This document shows, one piece after another, positions 1 to 5,187 of a stretch of 8,939 nucleotides of DNA; within the stretch, counting starts at the first letter, position 1, and every line of letters starts with the position of its first letter. Below the pieces are notes generated by a model. It worked only from the letters and a program-made list of their open reading frames with translations, was not told the origin of the DNA and did no database searches. A program made the position numbers and the translations under genes. Location: the NCBI GenBank assembly GCA_025458735.1, contig JALORV010000071.1, positions 1 through 8,939 on the forward strand, written 5' to 3'. This stretch comes from Burkholderiaceae bacterium. Lineage in GTDB: Bacteria; Pseudomonadota; Gammaproteobacteria; Burkholderiales; Burkholderiaceae.

Positions 1-438
1 ATCGAAGGCGAGGCGCTGCCGACACCGGCCGGAATTCCGCGTCACAAGGTCGACGCCGGCGAGGACCTGATGGCCGCGCTGGTGCCGCTGGTGATCTTCG
101 GTGCGATCGTCGCGGGCCTGCTGCGGCGGGCCTTCGGCACGCCCGGGGCGGCCCTGACCAGCGCCGGCGTGGGGACGCTGGCGGGCTTCCTGCTCACCTC
201 GCTGGTGCTCGGCATCGTCGCCGCGGTGGCGGTGTTCGTGTTCTCGGGCTTCATGGGCGGCGGAGGTGGAGGACGCGTGCTCGGCGGGCGGCGCGGCGGC
301 CCCATCATCATTCCGGGTGGCTGGTCCGGCGGCGGTGGCTGGGGCGGCGGCCGGGGCGGCGGCTGGGGCGGTGGCGGTGGCTGGAGTTCCGGCGGCGGCG
401 GCGATTTTGCCGGCGGTGGTGGCGGCAGCAGCTGGTGA
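1..438 (+). CDS. TPM-domain (YgcG-like) membrane protein, C-terminal part
   Basis: The reading frame is open from the first base, so the gene begins before the window and only its last 145 residues are visible. The visible part opens with Ile-Glu-Gly-Glu-Ala-Leu-Pro, then has two hydrophobic segments (about residues 25-41 and 57-84), then a low-complexity tail of Gly with Trp, Ser and Arg (about 86-145) ending Ser-Ser-Trp. This is the C-terminal layout of exported TPM-domain proteins of the YgcG type, in which a periplasmic TPM domain precedes one or two membrane helices and a glycine-rich tail. The ATG at 70 is internal, not a start. The stop is two bases before the next gene's ATG, so the two are co-transcribed. 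In related genomes a lemA gene often precedes such a pair, but that region is outside the window. The molecular role is unclear; plant TPM proteins act in photosystem repair and some have phosphatase activity. Confidence 0.82.
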   Translation: MEGEALPTPAGIPRHKVDAGEDLMAALVPLVIFGAIVAGLLRRAFGTPGAALTSAGVGTLAGFLLTSLVLGIVAAVAVFVFSGFMGGGGGGRVLGGRRGGPIIIPGGWSGGGGWGGGRGGGWGGGGGWSSGGGGDFAGGGGGSSW

Positions 439-440
439 CC

Positions 441-944
441 ATGGAACTCGGACGAGTCCTGCGCCACTGGCTGAGCACCCCGCGGGCGGTGCGTCGTGCC
501 TTTCCCGAGGAAGCGCTGACGCGCATCCGCGACGCGGTCGCGGCGAGCGAGCGCGTGCACCGCGGCGAGATCCGCTTCGCCGTCGAGGCGTCGCTGCCGT
601 GGAGTTATCTGCGCCGCGATGCGCCGGCGCGCGAACGCGCGCTGATGATCTTTGCCAAGCTGCGCGTGTGGGACACCGAAGAGAACAACGGGGTGCTGAT
701 TTACGTCGAGCTGGCCGATCACCAGATCGAGATCGTGGCCGACCGCGGCATCGGTCCCCGGGTGGCGCAGGCCGAGTGGGACGGGATCGCCGCCGCGATG
801 CGCGACCGGTTCCGCGTCGGCGAGTTCGAGCCCGGGGCGATTGCCGGCGTGCGTGCCGTCGGCGAGCTGCTGGCACGCGAATATCCACTGCGCGAAGGCG
901 AGCGGAATCCGAACGAACTGCCCAACCAGCCGATCGTTCTTTGA
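441..944 (+). CDS. TPM-domain protein, soluble form
   Basis: This 167-residue protein has no signal peptide and no membrane helix. It matches the soluble second TPM protein that often follows a membrane-anchored one. Family hallmarks are Asn-Asn-Gly-Val-Leu-Ile-Tyr (residues 82-88) and Glu-Ile-Val-Ala-Asp-Arg-Gly-Ile (97-104), followed by a C-terminal helix region. The start at ATG 441 lies two bases after the previous stop; a GTG at 435 in the same frame would add two residues and overlap the upstream gene. No strong ribosome binding site is seen, which fits translational coupling. Its stop overlaps the TTG start of the next gene. The family is usually annotated as TPM domain-containing or putative phosphatase; no catalytic function can be assigned from the sequence. 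Confidence 0.85.
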   Translation: MELGRVLRHWLSTPRAVRRAFPEEALTRIRDAVAASERVHRGEIRFAVEASLPWSYLRRDAPARERALMIFAKLRVWDTEENNGVLIYVELADHQIEIVADRGIGPRVAQAEWDGIAAAMRDRFRVGEFEPGAIAGVRAVGELLAREYPLREGERNPNELPNQPIVL

Positions 945-1483
945 GCCTGTTCGAGCCCGAGGGGCTGTGGAGCAGCGTGCGTGCCCGCCTGGGTGAGCAC
1001 GGCCTGCCCGGCTGGCTGGTGCTGATCCCGCTGCTGGGTGCGCTCGGCGTGGCGGCGGCGGTCGAGCTCGGGGTCCGGACCTTCGACACCGACTGGCACC
1101 CGGTCTTCGGCTACTCCGCGCGTCCCGATGACGGCGGCGCGCGCTTCCGCGCGCTGTGGACCGCGCTGGCCGCGGCACCGGTGATCCAGGGCGTGGCGGC
1201 GGCGCTGCTCGGACCGCTGTATGGCCAGCCACGTCGCTGGCGCGAGGCACTGGCCGTCGCCATCGTCGGCAACGTGCCGCTGTACATTTCCGGCATTGCC
1301 CTGCTCTGGCTGCCGGGCATCCTGCTGGTGATCGTCGCGTTCTTCGTCAGCTACGTCTGGTGGGTGGCCGGGGCCCGTGAGCTGCTCGGAGTGCCGCCGT
1401 CGGAGTCCACCGAGTTCGTGATGATCACCGTGATTGCCAGCAGCACGGCGCTGTTCCTGCTGGCATCGGTCCTGCCGCTGTAG
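941..1483 (+). CDS. YIP1-family integral membrane protein
   Basis: This 180-residue protein has about five hydrophobic helices (near residues 24-43, 72-94, 103-123, 125-147, 158-178). The loop Gly-Val-Arg-Thr-Phe-Asp-Thr-Asp-Trp-His (44-53) and the overall plan fit the small bacterial YIP1-domain proteins found beside LemA/TPM genes. The open frame extends back to 266, but that part overlaps the two TPM genes and is not credible. The chosen start is TTG 941, whose last two bases are shared with the TGA of the upstream gene (TTGA), giving the natural N-terminus Met-Ser-Leu-Phe-Glu-Pro just before the first helix. An internal GTG such as the one near 977 would also keep all helices. The coupling implies joint production with the TPM proteins. 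Biochemical function is unknown. Confidence 0.75.
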   Translation: MSLFEPEGLWSSVRARLGEHGLPGWLVLIPLLGALGVAAAVELGVRTFDTDWHPVFGYSARPDDGGARFRALWTALAAAPVIQGVAAALLGPLYGQPRRWREALAVAIVGNVPLYISGIALLWLPGILLVIVAFFVSYVWWVAGARELLGVPPSESTEFVMITVIASSTALFLLASVLPL

Positions 1484-1511
1484 CAGCAGCGACGGCGGCG
1501 GGGCGGCGGCG

Positions 1512-1517
1512 TAATGT
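1512..1517 (+). promoter_or_regulatory. candidate -10 element for msrA
   Basis: TAATGT sits in an otherwise very GC-rich gap between the YIP1 gene and msrA. No convincing -35 was seen. A start of transcription a few bases downstream would leave a leader of about 75-80 bases, which includes a short inverted repeat (GCCGGC at 1561-1566 and 1574-1579) just before the ribosome binding site. Weak call. Confidence 0.3.
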
Positions 1518-1602
1518 CGGGACCCGTCCTGCGACAGAGACCGGAGCCGACGCGCGTCGTGCCGGCAGCCCGCGCCGGCCGCCTACTGGAGAAACCGACG
1601 TC

Positions 1603-2181
1603 ATGTCCATTGCGCATCCCCTCGCCGCCATGCCGCGCCCCGGCCACGAATTCGCCACGCTCGCCGGCGGCTGTTTCTGGTGCCTGGAAGCGGTCTACGA
1701 AGAAGTCGAAGGCGTGATCGATGTCGAGTCCGGCTACAGCGGCGGCAAGGTCGAGCGACCGAGCTACCGCGAGGTCTGCGAGGGAACGACCGGGCACGCC
1801 GAAGTGGTGCGCATCGAGTTCGATCCGGCCCGCATCAGCTACCGCGAGCTGCTGGAGATCTTTTTCGTGATCCACGACCCGACCACGCTGAACCGGCAGG
1901 GCAACGACATCGGAACGCAGTACCGCTCGGCCATTTTCGTGCACTCAGCCGAACAGCGTAGCGTGGCCGGCGAGGTGCTGCGCGAAGTGCAGGCGCACCA
2001 CGCCGCGCCGGTCGTCACCGAACTCCTCGAGGCACCACGCTACTGGCGCGCCGAAGACTCGCACCAGGAGTATTTCCGTCACCATCCGGGGCAGGGCTAC
2101 TGCGCGGTGGTGGTGGCACCGAAAGTCGCCAAGTTCAGGCAGACCTTCGCGGCAAAACGCCGGAATTCGACCGGGGATTAG
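1603..2181 (+). CDS. msrA: peptide-methionine (S)-S-oxide reductase MsrA
   Basis: MsrA reduces the S epimer of methionine sulfoxide, free or in proteins, repairing oxidative damage with thioredoxin as electron donor. The 192-residue product has the active-site sequence Gly-Gly-Cys-Phe-Trp-Cys-Leu-Glu (22-29, catalytic Cys24), Gly-Tyr-Ser-Gly-Gly (44-48), Gly-Thr-Gln-Tyr-Arg-Ser (104-109), Ala-Glu-Asp-Ser-His-Gln-Glu-Tyr (150-157), and a C-terminal Gly-Tyr-Cys (165-167) whose Cys167 is the likely recycling cysteine. There is no signal peptide, so it is cytoplasmic. GGAG at 1588-1591 supports ATG 1603; ATG 1630 is a possible but less supported alternative. It is separated from the upstream cluster by 119 bases and is probably its own transcript. 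It is unrelated by sequence to the TlpA-like gene that follows, though both act in thiol redox chemistry. Confidence 0.96.
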   Translation: MSIAHPLAAMPRPGHEFATLAGGCFWCLEAVYEEVEGVIDVESGYSGGKVERPSYREVCEGTTGHAEVVRIEFDPARISYRELLEIFFVIHDPTTLNRQGNDIGTQYRSAIFVHSAEQRSVAGEVLREVQAHHAAPVVTELLEAPRYWRAEDSHQEYFRHHPGQGYCAVVVAPKVAKFRQTFAAKRRNSTGD

Positions 2182-2201
2182 CCGCAATCCGCGATGCCGC
2201 A

Positions 2202-2227
2202 GAGCGATGGTGCCGCTACCATCGCTC
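2202..2227. repeat. 10-bp perfect inverted repeat between msrA and the TlpA-like gene
   Basis: GAGCGATGGT (2202-2211) and ACCATCGCTC (2218-2227) are exact reverse complements separated by 6 bases. The hairpin begins 20 bases after the msrA stop and has no T-run, so it is a poor intrinsic terminator. Its right half overlaps the candidate -10 element of the next gene, so an operator role is equally possible. Confidence 0.5.
2215..2225 (+). promoter_or_regulatory. candidate -10 region (GCTACCATCGC) of the TlpA-like operon
   Basis: TACCAT at 2217-2222 is a plausible -10 hexamer, 29 bases before the ATG at 2252. The same 11-mer with one variable base occurs upstream of apbE and of the response regulator. 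No clear -35 hexamer is seen. It lies inside the inverted repeat at 2202-2227. Confidence 0.4.
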
Positions 2228-2251
2228 GGAGTTCATCGTGGGAGATTGTGC

Positions 2252-2767
2252 ATGCGGTACGGAATGTCTACTGCGGTCTGTGCCGCATTGTTCGCCGGCG
2301 CTGTTTTCGCCGGCACCGTTTCTGCCCAGGAAGTGGGCAGGCCCGCGCCGGCGTTCGATCTGCCGGCGGCTGGCGCCAAGAACGTGCGCCTCGCCGACCT
2401 CAAGGGTCGCGTCGTGCTGGTCGACTTCTGGGCCTCGTGGTGCGCGCCGTGCAAGCAGTCGTTCCCGTGGATGAACGAGATGCAGGCGAAGTACGGCCCC
2501 AAGGGCCTGACGATCGTCGGCATCAACGTCGACAAGAAGCGCGAGGATGCCGACAAGTTCCTGGTCGGCACGCCGGCCCAGTTCACGGTGGCCTTCGATA
2601 CCACCGGCAAGGTCGCCGAAGCGTTCCAGCCGAAGGGCATGCCGACGTCCTTCCTGATCGGTGCCGACGGCGTCGTGCGCGCGATACACGTCGGTTTCCG
2701 CGAGAGCGATCGTGAGAAACTGGAAGCCGAACTGGCCGCTGCCGTGACGGCGGCCGCGCGCAGGTAA
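2252..2767 (+). CDS. exported TlpA/ResA-like thioredoxin-fold protein
   Basis: The 171-residue product has a Sec signal peptide (residues 1-25, cut after Val-Ser-Ala) and a TlpA/ResA/AhpC-TSA type thioredoxin fold. The redox site is Trp-Cys-Ala-Pro-Cys (63-67) and the cis-proline lies in Gly-Met-Pro-Thr-Ser-Phe (129-134). Such proteins reduce or rearrange periplasmic disulfides, often for cytochrome maturation or metal-centre assembly. The start is ATG 2252, supported by GGGAG at 2240-2244 and by the signal peptide it gives; an in-frame ATG at 2207 would add 15 residues and overlap the hairpin and -10 region. It is first in a run with the DUF4266 and DUF3570 genes (25 and 5 base gaps), so its client is probably one of those, for example the Cys-x-Cys tail of the DUF4266 lipoprotein. 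The client is inferred. Confidence 0.9.
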   Translation: MRYGMSTAVCAALFAGAVFAGTVSAQEVGRPAPAFDLPAAGAKNVRLADLKGRVVLVDFWASWCAPCKQSFPWMNEMQAKYGPKGLTIVGINVDKKREDADKFLVGTPAQFTVAFDTTGKVAEAFQPKGMPTSFLIGADGVVRAIHVGFRESDREKLEAELAAAVTAAARR

Positions 2768-2792
2768 TCTGTTCCCGGCACGCGAGGACAAG

Positions 2793-3014
2793 ATGACGAA
2801 ACGCTGGTTGTTGGCGATGGCCGCCGTGGTTCTGGCGAGTGGCTGCGAGTCGATGCCCAAGGTGCAGCCCTGGCAGAAGGGCAACCTGGCCAAGCCCGAG
2901 ATGGCGTTCGATGCCGATGTGCTCGAGGCTCGCTTCGCCGATCACACTTACTTCAGCAAGGAAGGCGCATCAGGTGGCTCGGGTGTCGGCGGCGGCGGCT
3001 GCGGCTGCAACTGA
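2793..3014 (+). CDS. DUF4266 small lipoprotein with C-terminal Gly/Cys tail
   Basis: This 73-residue protein has a lipoprotein signal peptide with lipobox Leu-Ala-Ser-Gly-Cys (14-18). The mature protein starts at Cys18 followed by Glu19, which does not signal inner-membrane retention, so outer-membrane anchoring is likely. The body carries the DUF4266 pattern Val-Gln-Pro-Trp-Gln-Lys-Gly-Asn-Leu-Ala-Lys-Pro (24-35), then Ser-Lys-Glu-Gly-Ala-Ser-Gly-Gly (55-62), and ends Gly-Gly-Gly-Gly-Cys-Gly-Cys-Asn (66-73). The only cysteines in the mature form besides the lipidated one are Cys70 and Cys72. GAGG at 2784-2787 supports ATG 2793. Function is unknown. The tail could bind metal, form a disulfide handled by the neighbouring TlpA-like protein, or be modified; all three are inference. 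TAATCT overlapping the upstream stop (2765-2770) could be an internal -10 but has little support. Confidence 0.88.
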   Translation: MTKRWLLAMAAVVLASGCESMPKVQPWQKGNLAKPEMAFDADVLEARFADHTYFSKEGASGGSGVGGGGCGCN

Positions 3015-3019
3015 TCCGG

Positions 3020-4213
3020 ATGCCGACGATGCCGATCCTCATGAGCGAGCCCACCACCCGAACCCAGCGCGGCGCCGTCCTGGCGGCCGCCCTTGCGCTG
3101 CCGGGCCTGCTGCCCGGCGTCGCGCAGGCACAGGTGACGGCGCCCAACGCTACGCTGGTGCAGTTCAAGTATCTCTACTACAAGGACTATCAGGAGTCCG
3201 GCGATCGCATGACGATCAACTCGCCGGCGCTGTATCTGCTGACTCCGATCACCGACGACTGGGTTTTCGAGATCGGCGCCGTCTACGACAGCATCTCGGG
3301 CGCGTCGCCGTACTACCACACGACCTTGTCCGGGGCGTCGGGCCTGGGCATCAAGGATGCCCGGACGGCAGTCGATGTCACGGTCACCAAGTATTTCGCC
3401 AATCGCACTTCGGTGGCGATCCGCGCGGCCTACTCGGACGAGGATGACTACCGCTCGACCGCCGGAGCCGTGACGATCAGGCATGCAACGCCTGACCAGA
3501 ACACGACCTTCACCATCGGCGGCGGGTACTCCGGCGACGAGATCTTTCCCACGGTCGGACCGCAGCCTCCGCCCACGCGGCAGAAGCGGACCTATGACGC
3601 CATCGTCGGCCTGTCGCAGGTCTTCTCGCCGAACGACACTGCGCAGTTCAACCTGTACTACGCGCACCAGAGCGGTTACCTGACCGACCCGTACAAGGCG
3701 TACTGGGGCATCGACAACCGGCCGGAGACGCGCGACCAGTTTGCAGGCCTGGTGCGCTGGAACCATTTCTTCGAGGCGGCCGACGCCACGCTGCGCATGT
3801 CGTACCGCTACTACCGCGACGACTGGGAAGTGACGGCCAACACGCTGGGCGTGGAGTGGGCCCAGACGCTGTCGGACGGCTGGCTGGTGACGCCGGGCCT
3901 GCGCTACACGACCCAGAGCGCCGCGTCTTTCTACTATGACCCGATCTACGACCCGATCCTGGGCGCGCCCTTTCCGCCGGGCTACCTGAACAATCCGGGC
4001 GCGTACTACACCTCCGACCAGCGTCTGTCGGCGTTCGGCGGCATCACGGTCGGACTGAAGCTGTCCAAGGCGCTGCCGCAGGGCTGGCTGATCGATGGCA
4101 AGGCCGAGTACCTCGAGCAGCGCGCCGACTGGCGCCTGGGCGGCGAAGGCAGCCCGGGCCTGGAGACCTTCAAGGCGCAGATGTACCAGGTCGGCGTCAC
4201 GCGCAAGTTCTGA
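3020..4213 (+). CDS. DUF3570 outer-membrane beta-barrel protein
   Basis: The 397-residue product has a Sec signal peptide ending Val-Ala-Gln-Ala (34-37, cut before Gln38). The mature chain alternates polar and aromatic residues in strand-length stretches, for example Phe-Lys-Tyr-Leu-Tyr-Tyr-Lys-Asp (49-56), and ends Val-Thr-Arg-Lys-Phe; a terminal Phe is the usual barrel-assembly signal. The pattern fits DUF3570. Two Ser-Gly-Ala-Ser motifs occur close together (93-96 and 104-107), the first preceded as Asp90-Ser-Ile. ATG 3020 is 5 bases after the DUF4266 stop; ATG 3029 and 3041 are in frame, and 3041 gives a more compact signal peptide (numbering here uses 3020). No clear ribosome binding site is present, so translation probably depends on reinitiation after the DUF4266 gene. 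No transport or enzymatic activity is known to me for the family. Confidence 0.87.
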   Translation: MPTMPILMSEPTTRTQRGAVLAAALALPGLLPGVAQAQVTAPNATLVQFKYLYYKDYQESGDRMTINSPALYLLTPITDDWVFEIGAVYDSISGASPYYHTTLSGASGLGIKDARTAVDVTVTKYFANRTSVAIRAAYSDEDDYRSTAGAVTIRHATPDQNTTFTIGGGYSGDEIFPTVGPQPPPTRQKRTYDAIVGLSQVFSPNDTAQFNLYYAHQSGYLTDPYKAYWGIDNRPETRDQFAGLVRWNHFFEAADATLRMSYRYYRDDWEVTANTLGVEWAQTLSDGWLVTPGLRYTTQSAASFYYDPIYDPILGAPFPPGYLNNPGAYYTSDQRLSAFGGITVGLKLSKALPQGWLIDGKAEYLEQRADWRLGGEGSPGLETFKAQMYQVGVTRKF

Positions 4214-4218
4214 CCATG

Positions 4219-4240
4219 GACGCCGGCGCGCGCCGGCGTC
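4219..4240. terminator. 22-bp perfect palindrome after the DUF3570 gene, possible terminator or attenuator
   Basis: GACGCCGGCGC (4219-4229) is followed directly by its exact reverse complement (4230-4240), allowing a 9-bp GC stem with a 4-base loop. It begins five bases after the DUF3570 stop. The following bases (GTTCGTCCTT) are only moderately T-rich, so termination would be partial at best. Confidence 0.45.
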
Positions 4241-4254
4241 GTTCGTCCTTCGCG

Positions 4255-4265
4255 GCTAGCATCGC
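4255..4265 (+). promoter_or_regulatory. candidate -10 region (GCTAGCATCGC) of apbE
   Basis: TAGCAT at 4257-4262 lies 21 bases before the apbE ATG and shares its 11-base context with the sites before the TlpA-like gene and the response regulator. With the palindrome at 4219-4240 just upstream, it would let apbE be expressed separately from the three genes before it. No good -35 was seen. Confidence 0.4.
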
Positions 4266-4281
4266 ACCTCGCTCGAGGTGC
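4264..4281 (+). promoter_or_regulatory. inverted repeat covering the apbE ribosome binding site
   Basis: GCACCTCG (4264-4271) and CGAGGTGC (4274-4281) are exact reverse complements separated by CT. The right arm contains the GAGG used as the apbE ribosome binding site, two bases before the ATG. In a transcript starting upstream it could hide that site; as DNA it could be an operator overlapping the transcription start. Confidence 0.45.
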
Positions 4282-4283
4282 GC

Positions 4284-5180
4284 ATGACGCCCGCCGCCCA
4301 CACGTTCGAATTCCAGGCCATGGCCTCGCGCTGCGAGGTGCGTCTGTTCGCGCCCGATGCCGGTACGGCCAGACGCTGGGCCGACGCGGCGATCGCCGAG
4401 GTGCGCCGCATCGAAGCCAAGTACTCGCGCTATCGCGACGACAGCGTCACCACGGCGATCAATCGTGCCGCGGGGGGCGACGCGGTTGCGGTCGATGCCG
4501 AGACCGCCGGGCTGCTCGATTTCGGCGCGGCCCTGCATGCCAGCAGCGACGGCCGCTTCGACCTCACCAGCGGCGTACTGCGGCGGGTCTGGGACTTCAA
4601 GGCGCAGCGCCTGCCGGCTCCAGAGCAGGTGACGGCGCTGCTGCCGCTGATCGGCTGGCCGCAGGTCGAGTGGAAGGCGGGCGCGGTGCGGCTGCCGCGG
4701 CCGGGCATGGAGATCGACTTCGGCGGCATCGGCAAGGAGTACGCGGCCGACCGCGCCGGCGCGCTCCTGCTCGAGCAAGGTGCCCGGCACGGCCTCGTCA
4801 ATCTCGGTGGCGATGTGCGCGTCATCGGCCCGGTTGCCGACGGCACGCCGTGGCGGATCGCGATCCAGCATCCGCGCGGCCGGCCGGGTGAAGCGCTGGC
4901 GCGGCTCGACGTGGCGGCCGGGGCGCTGGCGACCTCCGGCGACTACGAGCGCTACCTCGTGGCCGATGGCCGTCGCTACTGCCATCTGCTGGACCCGCGC
5001 AGCGGATGGCCGGTCGGCGCCTGGCAGTCGGTGTCGGTGGTCGCGCCGCTGGCGGTGGCGGCCGGCGCCTGCGCCACCGTGGCCATGCTCGACGATGTCG
5101 ACGGCGCGCTGGCATTCCTGCGGGAGCAGGGCGTGCGCTTTCTCGCCGTCGACGCGGCCGGCCAGCGGTACTCCGCCTGA
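4284..5180 (+). CDS. apbE: FAD:protein FMN transferase (ApbE family), no signal peptide
   Basis: ApbE enzymes move FMN from FAD onto a Thr or Ser of a target protein through a phosphoester bond, using Mg2+. The 298-residue product has Gly-Arg-Phe-Asp-Leu-Thr-Ser-Gly (90-97), the core Asp-Phe-Gly-Gly-Ile-Gly-Lys-Glu-Tyr-Ala-Ala-Asp-Arg (145-157), Asn-Leu-Gly-Gly-Asp-Val-Arg (173-179), Ala-Thr-Ser-Gly-Asp-Tyr (216-221) and His-Leu-Leu-Asp-Pro-Arg-Ser-Gly (234-241). Two changes from the common pattern are Glu152 where Gly is usual and Ala-Gly-Ala-Cys-Ala-Thr (260-265) where Ala-Asp-Ala is usual, so one expected metal ligand is replaced by Gly261. GAGG at 4275-4278 supports ATG 4284; GTG 4278 would add two residues. 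An in-frame TAG at 4257-4259 excludes a longer N-terminus, so there is no signal peptide or lipobox, unlike typical periplasmic ApbE. Its likely target is encoded nearby or elsewhere. Confidence 0.93.
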   Translation: MTPAAHTFEFQAMASRCEVRLFAPDAGTARRWADAAIAEVRRIEAKYSRYRDDSVTTAINRAAGGDAVAVDAETAGLLDFGAALHASSDGRFDLTSGVLRRVWDFKAQRLPAPEQVTALLPLIGWPQVEWKAGAVRLPRPGMEIDFGGIGKEYAADRAGALLLEQGARHGLVNLGGDVRVIGPVADGTPWRIAIQHPRGRPGEALARLDVAAGALATSGDYERYLVADGRRYCHLLDPRSGWPVGAWQSVSVVAPLAVAAGACATVAMLDDVDGALAFLREQGVRFLAVDAAGQRYSA

Positions 5181-5187
5181 GCCGGCG

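Noticed and set aside
255..436. GGC-rich tract as a DNA repeat or CRISPR-like array
   Set aside because: The repetition is explained by glycine codons in an in-frame protein tail; there are no regular spacers or repeat units of constant length.
42..1250. 402-residue bottom-strand open frame rich in Pro and Arg
   Set aside because: It is the antisense shadow of the glycine-rich TPM tail and the following genes; its composition simply mirrors GGC codons and it shows no domain sequence.
2982..3011. DUF4266 protein as a classical bacteriocin or modified-peptide precursor
   Set aside because: The lipoprotein signal, conserved body and absence of maturation or export genes argue for a structural or redox lipoprotein instead.
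2948..3766. 272-residue bottom-strand open frame opposite the DUF4266 and DUF3570 genes
   Set aside because: Antisense to two recognisable exported proteins, with no ribosome binding site or motif of its own.
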